Shown here piece after piece: positions 1 through 5,079 of a stretch of 7,642 nt of DNA. A model generated the notes under the pieces. The model ran no database searches. It was not told the DNA's origin and worked only from the letters and a program-made list of their open reading frames with translations. Origin of the DNA: Bacillota bacterium (lineage in GTDB: Bacteria; Bacillota; Clostridia; Lachnospirales; Lachnospiraceae). Where the stretch lies: assembly GCA_023398855.1 (NCBI GenBank), contig JAEWRS010000334.1, positions 1 through 7,642 of the forward strand, in the 5' to 3' direction. How positions within the stretch are numbered: position 1 is the stretch's first letter; the number at the start of each line of letters is the position of its first letter. The translations under genes and the position numbers were made by a program.

Positions 1-175
1 ATGTTTTGAAGAACAGATGGATGGAACATTGCTCTTTCAAGCGGATTACACGGATAAGGAAAATCTCATTACATGGATTTTGACCTTTGAAGAGCAGGCG
101 GAGCTTTTGGAACCTAAGGACATCAGAAATGAAATACAGCAAATAATAGAAAGAATGAAGGAGAGGTATTCATGA
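1..175 (+). CDS. WYL-domain transcriptional regulator (C-terminal end only)
   Basis: An open frame enters the window from the left and ends at TGA 173-175, giving 57 complete codons. The visible tail, with segments such as DKENLITWILTF, EQAELLEPKDIRNEI and a closing IERMKERY, matches the C-terminal extension of YafY-type regulators. Those proteins have an N-terminal winged HTH followed by a WYL ligand-sensing domain and this WCX tail, and they usually control neighbouring genes in response to a small ligand. The HTH and the WYL core lie outside the window, so the family call rests on the tail alone. The stop overlaps the next start (ATGA at 172-175), so this regulator is probably co-translated with the downstream genes and may autoregulate the operon. 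WYL regulators are known neighbours of GyrI-like genes in Bacillus-type genomes, which fits the fourth gene here. Confidence 0.75.
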   Translation, partial: CFEEQMDGTLLFQADYTDKENLITWILTFEEQAELLEPKDIRNEIQQIIERMKERYS

Positions 176-939
176 TGGAGTATATACAGCTTACCCAGGA
201 AAATATAGAAAAGGAGCATATCTGCTGTGCCATATCAAGCAATAAAGACTCTCAGGTCATTTCTAAAAAAGAGTGGCTCAGAGCCCGGATGCAGGAAGGT
301 CTTGTGTTTTTAAAAGCAGATATTCGGGGAAAGTGCTTCATTGAGTATATTCCTGCCGAAAATGCGTGGGTTCCTATACAGGCAGATAATTATATGCATA
401 TTAATTGTTTCTGGGTTTCCGGATCATGCAAAGGGCATGGATACGCAAATGATTTGCTGGAGCGGTGTATTCAGGATGCCAGGCAGAAAGGAAAAGCAGG
501 AATTACAGTTATTTCCTCCGCCACGAAGAAACCATTTTTATCAGATCCAAATTATCTTGCACATAAGGGATTCCGGCTTGCAGACACTGCGGCTCCATTC
601 TTTGAACTGCTATATTTACCCTTTACGCCTCAGGCACAGATTCCTAAGTGGAAAGAATGTGCTAAAACACCAAGAAATGATTTAAAAGGTTTTTCTGTAT
701 ACTATACAAACGGATGTCCTTTCACAGCAAAATATGTGCCAATGCTAGAGCAGTGTGCTGTAAAAAATAATGTACAGCTTACAGCAATTAAAATCGACAG
801 CAGACAAAAAGCACAGAGTGTCCCGGTTGCATGGACAAATTTTGCACTGTTTTATAATGGAGACTATGTTACCAATGAAATACCTAGTGAGAAAAAATTT
901 CCAGGACTAATAGAACAGCTAAGGGGTGGTGAAAAATGA
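172..939 (+). CDS. yoaP: YoaP-like GNAT N-acetyltransferase with thioredoxin-like C-terminal domain
   Basis: This 255-residue protein has two parts. Residues about 1-150 form a GNAT fold whose acetyl-CoA loop is seen at 87-92 (KGHGYA, a K-x-x-G-x-A form of the R/Q-x-x-G-x-G/A motif) after the beta-strand INCFWVSG. Residues about 165-255 resemble the YoaP-like tail, a thioredoxin-like segment with YYTNGCPFT (Cys182 in a C-P-F-T motif with no second Cys) and a later VPVAWTNFALFYNG containing the cis-Pro-like position. Length and architecture match Bacillus YoaP (about 250 aa). The expected chemistry is acetyl transfer to a small amine; the substrate is unknown. A strong AAGGAGAGG site at 158-166 lies 5 nt from ATG 172 and 8 nt from the second in-frame ATG 175, so the true start could be either. 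It overlaps the upstream stop by ATGA and its own TGA overlaps the next start, so it sits mid-operon. Confidence 0.88.
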   Translation: MMEYIQLTQENIEKEHICCAISSNKDSQVISKKEWLRARMQEGLVFLKADIRGKCFIEYIPAENAWVPIQADNYMHINCFWVSGSCKGHGYANDLLERCIQDARQKGKAGITVISSATKKPFLSDPNYLAHKGFRLADTAAPFFELLYLPFTPQAQIPKWKECAKTPRNDLKGFSVYYTNGCPFTAKYVPMLEQCAVKNNVQLTAIKIDSRQKAQSVPVAWTNFALFYNGDYVTNEIPSEKKFPGLIEQLRGGEK

Positions 940-1328
940 AATTAGATGGATTTGGAATTATGGTAGACGATATGCCGGCAATGGTCCGGTTTTACCGTGA
1001 TGTGCTTGGGTTTGAAATCAAAGAGGATGAAAACACATCAAATGTGTTTTTAGAAAAGGATGGTACGCTTTTTCTGCTCTATAGAAAATCAGATTTTGAG
1101 AAAATGACTGGCAGAAGTTTTTCTTACGTAAAAGGTTTAAATGGTCATTATGAAATCGCATTATCTGTTTCCAATTATGCTGAGGTTGACAATACATTTA
1201 AAGCATTGGTGGAATTGGGTGCGCAGGCCGTGATGCCGCCAACAACAGAGCCGTGGGGGCAGCGCACCTGCTACATTGCTGACCCGGAGGGGAATTTAAT
1301 TGAGATTGGTTCTTTTTCAGAGGAATAA
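936..1328 (+). CDS. VOC family protein (glyoxalase/bleomycin resistance/dioxygenase fold)
   Basis: The protein is 130 residues, the standard length for a single-chain VOC protein with two beta-alpha-beta-beta-beta modules. The first module shows MVRFYRDVLGFEI (16-28). The second ends with PWGQRTCYIADPEGNLIEIG (106-125), the usual C-terminal VOC signature with Glu123 at the common metal-ligand position. The positions that normally hold the two metal-binding His appear as Gly5 and Glu73, so a classical glyoxalase I or FosA-type metal site is doubtful. A binding (sequestering) role like that of bleomycin-resistance proteins is as likely as catalysis. The start ATG 936 overlaps the preceding stop (ATGA) and is served by AAGGGG at 921-926, indicating translational coupling. 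The substrate is unknown; the acetyltransferase and GyrI-like neighbours point to handling of a toxic small molecule. Confidence 0.9.
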   Translation: MKLDGFGIMVDDMPAMVRFYRDVLGFEIKEDENTSNVFLEKDGTLFLLYRKSDFEKMTGRSFSYVKGLNGHYEIALSVSNYAEVDNTFKALVELGAQAVMPPTTEPWGQRTCYIADPEGNLIEIGSFSEE

Positions 1329-1361
1329 ATGTAATGCACACTAAAAAAAGAGGGTAATGTT

Positions 1362-2000
1362 ATGGCATATGATTTTAAAAAGGAATATATAGAACTTTAT
1401 CTGCCGCCGAAGAAGCCTGGCATTGTTACGGTACCGGCAATGAATTATATTGCAGTTCGCGGCAAAGGGAATCCAAATGATGATAAGGGTGAATATCAGG
1501 CATATATTGGATTACTGTATGGACTTGCGTTTACCATTAAGATGAGTGATAAGGGCAGCCATAAGATTGATGGGTATTTTCCGTATGTGGTGCCACCCTT
1601 AGAGGGCTTTTGGTGGCAGGATGGAATGGTTGGAATCGATTATAATCACAAAGAAAATTTCAACTTTATTTCGGTGATCCGGCTTCCTGATTTTGTTACA
1701 AGGGAAGACTTTGATTGGGCAGTAGAAGAAGCGACAAGAAAAAAGAAAACCGATTTTTCCAAGGTTGCATTCTTTGCTTATGATGAAGGAGAATGTGTAC
1801 AGTGTATGCATGCTGGTTCTTATGATGATGAACCGCAAACAATTGAAGCCATGCATGAGTATGCCAGACAGCATGGCTATGAACCTGATATTACTGATAC
1901 TCGTTACCATCATGAAATCTACTTATCTGACCCAAGGCGATGCGTAGCGGGTAAACTTAAAACGGTTGTACGGCACCCAATCAGGAAAATAATCGGATAA
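1362..2000 (+). CDS. GyrI-like small-molecule-binding domain protein (stand-alone)
   Basis: This 212-residue protein consists of a single GyrI-like (SHS2-fold) domain. Recognisable parts are VPAMNYIAVRGKGNPND near the start (24-40), an aromatic segment EGFWWQDG (81-88), the helix LPDFVTREDFDWAVEEA (108-124) and the closing HHEIYLSDPRRC (183-194). Glu185 in the last motif is the acidic residue that typically lines the ligand pocket in this superfamily. Stand-alone members of this length have been reported to hydrolyse cyclopropanoid toxins, and others act as ligand-binding partners; which applies here is unknown. It follows the VOC gene by 33 nt with GAGGG (1350-1354) 7 nt before the ATG and no visible promoter, so it is probably the last gene of the operon. 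Its stop lies 5 nt from the end of the convergent acetyltransferase gene. Confidence 0.88.
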   Translation: MAYDFKKEYIELYLPPKKPGIVTVPAMNYIAVRGKGNPNDDKGEYQAYIGLLYGLAFTIKMSDKGSHKIDGYFPYVVPPLEGFWWQDGMVGIDYNHKENFNFISVIRLPDFVTREDFDWAVEEATRKKKTDFSKVAFFAYDEGECVQCMHAGSYDDEPQTIEAMHEYARQHGYEPDITDTRYHHEIYLSDPRRCVAGKLKTVVRHPIRKIIG

Positions 2001-2005
2001 AGAAA

Positions 2006-2611
2006 CTATATTAGCTTTTTCCGCATAAAGAACCATTGCCTTATTCCTGTAAAAAATTCCTTATTACGGCTGCTGACTGAAGCGATCTCTTGAAAGCCGG
2101 CACGGTCATACAAATGCTTTGCCGGGTTACCTTTTGCAACTGCCAGGGACAGGGTAGAAAAGCCCCTGTCCTTAAGCTCTTTTTCGGCGTGAGTGATAAG
2201 CTTTTCTCCTATCCCCCTGCCCCTTAAGGCTTCAGCCACAGCAATATGTTCGATATAGCAGTCTTCTGGCTTGTATATTTCCAAAACAGTTAACTTGTAT
2301 ATCAGAAGCAGGATATTAAAAAAACCGTATTGGCAGAAGAGCTGAAAGATGGGTATCTTTTTGTGACTTTCCCGAATCTCCCCACACTGGACCAAAACAA
2401 CTCCAACCACCAGATCCTCCTCTTTGGCCACGTAGTGCAGATAACCATGATCCCCTGCCTTTACATCCCACATGATATAAAGAATATTCTTGATGTCCTC
2501 CTGTGTCAGTGTTTGTCTGCAGCAAAATTTACTCTCAAAAGAACTTACGACAAGGTCAACCATGCTCTTAAAATATTGATCCTCATATGTTTCTATGCTA
2601 ATTTGTGACAT
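2006..2611 (-). CDS. GNAT family N-acetyltransferase
   Basis: The protein is 201 residues with a complete GNAT core. It has IEHIAVAEALRGRGIGEKLI (120-139), where R130-G-R-G133-I-G135 is the acetyl-CoA pyrophosphate loop, and NPAKHLYDRAGFQEI (162-176), the usual C-terminal helix and strand. The middle (88-112) carries a hydrophobic, aromatic insert (FQLFCQYGFFNILLLIYKL) that is larger than in minimal GNATs and may shape the acceptor pocket or pack against a membrane. The start is fixed by AAAGGAG (minus strand, 2620-2626) 8 nt from the ATG. Transcription is predicted from an overspaced MerR-type promoter at 2654-2684, so expression should depend on the divergently encoded MerR regulator. The acceptor is unknown; an antibiotic or polyamine-like cation would suit such regulation, but this is inference. 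Its 3' end nearly abuts the opposing operon. Confidence 0.9.
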   Translation of the reverse strand: MSQISIETYEDQYFKSMVDLVVSSFESKFCCRQTLTQEDIKNILYIMWDVKAGDHGYLHYVAKEEDLVVGVVLVQCGEIRESHKKIPIFQLFCQYGFFNILLLIYKLTVLEIYKPEDCYIEHIAVAEALRGRGIGEKLITHAEKELKDRGFSTLSLAVAKGNPAKHLYDRAGFQEIASVSSRNKEFFTGIRQWFFMRKKLI

Positions 2612-2623
2612 GACCTATACTCC

Positions 2624-2652
2624 TTTACAAAATTCTCTTATCTGGATATACT
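2624..2652 (+). promoter_or_regulatory. Sigma-A type promoter for the MerR gene
   Basis: The plus strand has TTTACA (2624-2629), a 17-bp spacer and TATACT (2647-2652), each box 5/6 to consensus at the ideal distance. The predicted start is near 2659, giving a leader of about 48 nt before ATG 2707. The -35 box overlaps the ribosome site of the minus-strand acetyltransferase, and the -10 box lies 1 bp from that gene's -10, so the two promoters interlock and their first transcribed bases overlap by roughly 10 bp. Confidence 0.6.
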
Positions 2653-2653
2653 C

Positions 2654-2684
2654 ATCATAAACCATAGAGCGGCTCTAGAGTCAA
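2654..2684 (-). promoter_or_regulatory. MerR-type overspaced promoter driving the GNAT gene
   Basis: On the minus strand the sequence reads TTGACT (-35, 2679-2684), a 19-bp spacer (2660-2678) and TATGAT (-10, 2654-2659). A 19-bp spacer is the hallmark of MerR-activated promoters, in which the regulator untwists the DNA to realign the two boxes. The predicted start is near 2647, leaving a leader of about 35 nt that contains the AAAGGAG site of the acetyltransferase. Both boxes are close to consensus, so the long spacer is the likely reason for dependence on an activator. Confidence 0.8.
2661..2681. promoter_or_regulatory. MerR operator dyad within the promoter spacer
   Basis: This is a 21-bp imperfect palindrome centred on base 2671. 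In the minus-strand orientation the arms are ACTCTAGAGC and GCTCTATGGT around a central C, and 8 of 10 positions pair. It fills the 19-bp spacer of the acetyltransferase promoter, exactly where MerR family dimers bind. It also begins about 2 bp after the predicted start site of the regulator's own transcript, so bound protein should repress its own gene. Confidence 0.75.
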
Positions 2685-2696
2685 GACTCATCATTT

Positions 2697-2702
2697 GGGA
2701 GG
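2697..2702 (+). promoter_or_regulatory. Ribosome binding site deciding the MerR start
   Basis: GGGAGG lies 4 nt before ATG 2707, a slightly short spacing. It falls inside the longer reading that would begin at TTG 2695, and no comparable site precedes that TTG, so the shorter protein is preferred. Confidence 0.65.
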
Positions 2703-2706
2703 CCCT

Positions 2707-3516
2707 ATGAAAAATTTGTTAAGGATTGGTCAGGTATGCAATTTATATGGAATATCACTGGATACTTTACGGTATTATGACCGCAAGGATTTATTAAAGC
2801 CGATTGTGGACAAGGAGAGTGGATACAGATACTATTCGTTGGAGCACCTGGATGTTTTAGAGATGCTGCTGGTTGGTAAATATCTTGAAATACCCCTGGA
2901 GCAGATGAGGGACAAAATCGCACATGAAAGTATCGGAGAGTATCTGGCAATGATAGAGGAACAGCATCAGCTTATTGAAGAACGCCGCAGTCTGCTTGAA
3001 AAGCTCAGTGTGTATACAGAAGAAATGACAAATGTGCTGAGAAAGATCAGTGTATTTGAAAATGATTACACATTTACAAATGTGACTGCTGAAAAAGATC
3101 TGGATGTCACCATTTATCAAGTGAACCTTAAGGACCTGTTTCATAATGACTGCGGTCCAAAGTCTAATGGAATAGAAGCTTTTGAACAATGGGTTACATA
3201 TGTTGTGAATGAGGAGGGGAAATTAACGGCCGACAATCAAACCGTCGGACTATCCATACTTAGTCCTGTCTTTGCAACTGATACGTTACATGATTCCATG
3301 GATTCCATGGTATTGACCGGCAGGGCATCAAAACATTGTTTATCCGGGAAATATCAGTACATCGGTTTCTGGGGAAAAGAGTCCGGCCTGACGGAATATC
3401 TGGAATTAATTTGCTGCCATTTTAAACTGGTCAATCCCATTCTCTCTGTTAAATTTCGCTTTGCATTACTTCATGATGACATGGAACACGAATATTTTGC
3501 AGAAATCTATTTTTAA
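2707..3516 (+). CDS. MerR family transcriptional regulator with probable GyrI-like effector domain
   Basis: The 269-residue regulator starts with a clear MerR winged HTH. Residues 5-25 give the first helix-turn-helix and LRYYDRKDLL (21-30), followed by the wing SGYRYYSLEHLDVLEML (38-54). A dimerisation coiled coil follows at about 76-115 (EEQHQLIEERRSLLEKL). Residues about 130-269 form a ligand-binding domain like those of BmrR-type regulators, ending in EYFAEIYF with Glu266 at the pocket-glutamate position. The effector part is divergent, so that call is weaker than the HTH call. ATG 2707 is chosen over the in-frame TTG 2695 because GGGAGG (2697-2702) lies between them as the ribosome site and the MerR fold begins right after ATG 2707. 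The regulator is divergent from the acetyltransferase, and the shared gap holds both promoters and the operator. It should activate the acetyltransferase on ligand binding and repress itself. Confidence 0.92.
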   Translation: MKNLLRIGQVCNLYGISLDTLRYYDRKDLLKPIVDKESGYRYYSLEHLDVLEMLLVGKYLEIPLEQMRDKIAHESIGEYLAMIEEQHQLIEERRSLLEKLSVYTEEMTNVLRKISVFENDYTFTNVTAEKDLDVTIYQVNLKDLFHNDCGPKSNGIEAFEQWVTYVVNEEGKLTADNQTVGLSILSPVFATDTLHDSMDSMVLTGRASKHCLSGKYQYIGFWGKESGLTEYLELICCHFKLVNPILSVKFRFALLHDDMEHEYFAEIYF

Positions 3517-3517
3517 G

Positions 3518-3655
3518 GGATCTAAGCTTAGATTACCTGAAGATTGGAAGTATAGTACGAAAGTTTTAAAAGAAGATTCAGTCTTGGAAGCAAAAGGTGT
3601 AGCTTATGTGATTCATGACGAATTAGAAAATACCTGTCAGAAGATGACAGATTAA
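3518..3655 (+). pseudogene. C-terminal remnant of an unrecognised gene
   Basis: Immediately after the MerR stop, in a different frame, 45 sense codons run to TAA 3653-3655. They encode a protein-like segment including LPEDWKYSTKVLKEDSVLEA and KGVAYVIHDELENTCQKM. Its alternation of hydrophobic and charged residues looks like a real C-terminus rather than random translation, and a strong terminator begins 5 nt after the stop, as expected at a true gene end. The reading can be traced back to ATG 3461, but that start lies out of frame inside the MerR gene and has no ribosome site, and the bases before 3517 clearly encode the MerR tail. The best reading is a gene whose 5' part was deleted when it was joined to the MerR gene. 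I do not recognise the family. A small intact gene from an unusual start is the alternative. Confidence 0.4.
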
Positions 3656-3660
3656 TATGG

Positions 3661-3705
3661 AAGACTTAAAAGCAGAGATTGAAGCTCTGTTTTTAAGTCT
3701 TTTTT
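3661..3705 (+). terminator. Rho-independent terminator
   Basis: A 17-bp stem (5' arm AAGACTTAAAAGCAGAG at 3661-3677, 3' arm 3685-3701) pairs throughout with one G-U pair around a 7-nt loop (ATTGAAG), followed by further T residues to 3705. It follows the remnant's stop by 5 nt and would end transcription of the MerR gene too. The A-rich lower left arm means it could also act, more weakly, on the opposite strand. Confidence 0.85.
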
Positions 3706-3937
3706 CGGCAATTTTGGTACAAATCCCAAGATTTGCTTTGGCTGGTCCGTCGAAAACCGATGGAGATTATTCGATTTATATGATACTATTGGAATTAGGC
3801 ATTTTATACCCATGTAAAAAATGTTGAATCCAGAAATTTAAAGTCAGTTATTATGAGGTTCTGATTAATTTTCCGATAAATAATCATACACTAAGGAAAG
3901 GAAAGAACGTCTGTATAGGAAGGAGCAGATGCGGTAA
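3706..3937. other. Intergenic stretch with weak promoter candidate
   Basis: Together with the remnant and terminator, this makes about 420 bases between the MerR and RelA-like genes. No coding frame is convincing here. A 6-bp hairpin (CAAATC/GATTTG, 3720-3735) has no T run. TTGAAT (3824-3829) and TATTAT (3849-3854) are separated by 19 bp, too far apart for a confident unaided sigma-A promoter, and the spacer lacks a good dyad. The RelA-like gene must nonetheless be promoted from here because the terminator at 3661-3705 isolates it from upstream. Confidence 0.4.
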
Positions 3938-3940
3938 ATG
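3918..3940 (+). promoter_or_regulatory. Ribosome site with two-codon leader ORF before the RelA-like gene
   Basis: GGAAGGAG (3918-3925) is a strong site but lies 12 nt from ATG 3938, which is long. Between them is ATG 3929, only 3 nt from the site, encoding Met-Arg and then TAA 3935-3937 directly abutting ATG 3938. Ribosomes may start at either ATG; reinitiation after the two-codon ORF is possible. A third in-frame ATG lies at 3944. Confidence 0.4.
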
Positions 3941-4933
3941 ATAATGAAAAAGTTAAATGACTATCTATACTCAGGTGATACGGTTCTTAAGATTATACAC
4001 AGATATGCGGAAGATTTGAAACAGTCGTCAAAAGAAACTCATAATCCTATTGATCTGGTACACTGCAACTTTCTGCTTCAAATTGCGGAACTTCTAAAGC
4101 ACAACGAATTTCTGACTTTACAGTCTCAGCGAATTCGCGAATTCTATAAATATATGGCAAATGAATATCCTTTTCTTGCATTTACGTTCAAGGGCCGGAT
4201 AAAATCTCTGATACGCGCAGAAGCAAAATTCAACGGATATATTGTGGAATATATTTACGAGTACTATAGGAAACATGGCAATTATCCTTCTCTTCCTGAA
4301 CTGAAAAACATGTTAAGCTGTTTCAGGGATCTGATCGCATACAGAATTGTGATCTCTCTGCCCAAATGTCATCTGAAGGAAGGGGAAAGTATTGCGCAAG
4401 AGGAACAAAAATATTTGTATGATGTTGCCAACCAGTTATTGGGTTTCATGGAAGAACGGGGATTTACTGCAGAAATTTCTTCTCTTGAAGGTCAGAAAAG
4501 ATCGCCGTTATTAAAAGAGAGCATCAGTCCCTATTATAGAGATTATGTTGCTAATCCGGAGTTCAGTGGTTATCGGTCACTGCATATAACATTTTATGAT
4601 AACATTACACGCTGTTATGTGGAAGTACAGCTTCGCACGAAAGAAATGGACGATTTTGCTGAAATAGGGCCGGCGAATCATCTGGGTTACGAAAAGCGGC
4701 AGGAAATTGAGAGAGCTAAACGGGATGCAGTTCCCAAAGGAGATAATATTTATTTTGATGATGCATATGAAAGAGGCATCCTGTTGCAGCAGCTTGAATT
4801 ATCCAAGCTGGATGTTAATATGTTTTCGGCAGTGAATAATTCATTAATTAACGATGGCTGCGGCCTGTACAGAGGGAGGCTGATTCTGCCCTACGAACAT
4901 CTTTCCAGGTTCCAGAATGACATGGTTGATTAA
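3938..4933 (+). CDS. RelA/SpoT-domain (alarmone synthetase-like) protein without HD hydrolase domain
   Basis: The 331-residue protein has a RelA/SpoT nucleotidyltransferase core at about 80-262. The ATP-binding stretch is KGRIKSLIRAEAK (85-97) with R87, K89 and K97. The metal-binding Asp is D131 in RDLIAYRIV, and the GDP/GTP-stacking Tyr is Y212 in FSGYRSLH. The catalytic Glu is E229 in VEVQLRTKEM, followed by AEIG. These match known synthetase positions, so pyrophosphate transfer to a guanosine nucleotide, giving (p)ppGpp-type alarmones, is plausible. The position that is Ser in RelSeq-type enzymes (six after R87) is Arg93 here. There is no HD hydrolase and no TGS/ACT tail, as in small alarmone synthetases, but it is longer than their usual 200-250 residues. 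A helical N-terminal extension (1-80) and a tail (263-331, with NDGCGLYRGRLILP) are both of unknown role. A toxSAS-type tRNA-modifying toxin is an alternative. Start assignment is discussed at the ribosome site. Confidence 0.85.
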   Translation: MIMKKLNDYLYSGDTVLKIIHRYAEDLKQSSKETHNPIDLVHCNFLLQIAELLKHNEFLTLQSQRIREFYKYMANEYPFLAFTFKGRIKSLIRAEAKFNGYIVEYIYEYYRKHGNYPSLPELKNMLSCFRDLIAYRIVISLPKCHLKEGESIAQEEQKYLYDVANQLLGFMEERGFTAEISSLEGQKRSPLLKESISPYYRDYVANPEFSGYRSLHITFYDNITRCYVEVQLRTKEMDDFAEIGPANHLGYEKRQEIERAKRDAVPKGDNIYFDDAYERGILLQQLELSKLDVNMFSAVNNSLINDGCGLYRGRLILPYEHLSRFQNDMVD

Positions 4934-5079
4934 TGGTAATATTCCCTGAAGACTGCCCAGGTTTGGAGAATCATGGGAATCTTTGCAATTATATAAGAAC
5001 ATTTCATGATGAATCGCTTTATGAGATAACGTTTTATTACAAATACAAAAAGACTAAAAGGAGAATTTATGCAATTTAA
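4933..5079 (+). CDS. Possible small protein of 48 residues, coupled to the RelA-like gene
   Basis: ATG 4933-4935 overlaps the TAA of the RelA-like gene as TAATG, a common coupling arrangement. The frame then runs 48 codons to TAA 5077-5079, overlapping the first bases of the helicase gene. The product starts MVIFPEDCPGLENHGNLCNY, has two Cys (8, 18), an aromatic middle (SLYEITFYYKYK) and a basic end (KKTKRRIYAI). I do not recognise it. There is no separate ribosome site, so expression would depend on coupling. Random open reading in AT-rich DNA is quite possible at this length, and the overlap with the helicase ribosome site argues for caution. Confidence 0.3.
   Translation: MVIFPEDCPGLENHGNLCNYIRTFHDESLYEITFYYKYKKTKRRIYAI

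Larger units (their letters stand above)
2650..2694. repeat. 9-bp direct repeat pair flanking the MerR operator
   Basis: ACTCATCAT occurs at 2650-2658 and again, identical and in the same orientation, at 2686-2694. The copies lie 2 bp and 4 bp outside the 21-bp operator dyad. The first covers most of the acetyltransferase -10; the second lies just upstream of its -35. They may be coincidental, a duplication scar, or accessory binding sites. Confidence 0.5.

Noticed and set aside
341..685. 114-codon open frame on the plus strand inside the YoaP-like gene
   Set aside because: It lies out of frame within a gene with clear domain matches; its translation has no recognisable motif and no ribosome site.
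1599..1913. 104-codon open frame on the minus strand opposite the GyrI-like gene
   Set aside because: It is the antisense shadow of a well-supported gene, with no promoter or ribosome site and a low-complexity, hydrophobic translation.
2330..2608. 92-codon plus-strand frame opposite the minus-strand acetyltransferase
   Set aside because: The acetyltransferase has full GNAT motifs, ribosome site and promoter; the opposing frame has none of these.
2695..2706. In-frame TTG start giving a MerR protein four residues longer
   Set aside because: GGGAGG between 2697 and 2702 serves ATG 2707, and no ribosome site precedes the TTG.
3720..3735. CAAATC/GATTTG hairpin considered as a second terminator
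   Set aside because: The stem is only 6 bp, AT-rich and not followed by a T run.
3824..3854. TTGAAT-19-TATTAT considered as a second MerR-type promoter
   Set aside because: The 19-bp spacer has no convincing dyad, so it is kept only as a weak candidate.
4983..5030. TTGCAA/CATGAT and TTTCAT/GATAAC considered as helicase promoters
   Set aside because: Boxes match consensus poorly; too weak to list as features.
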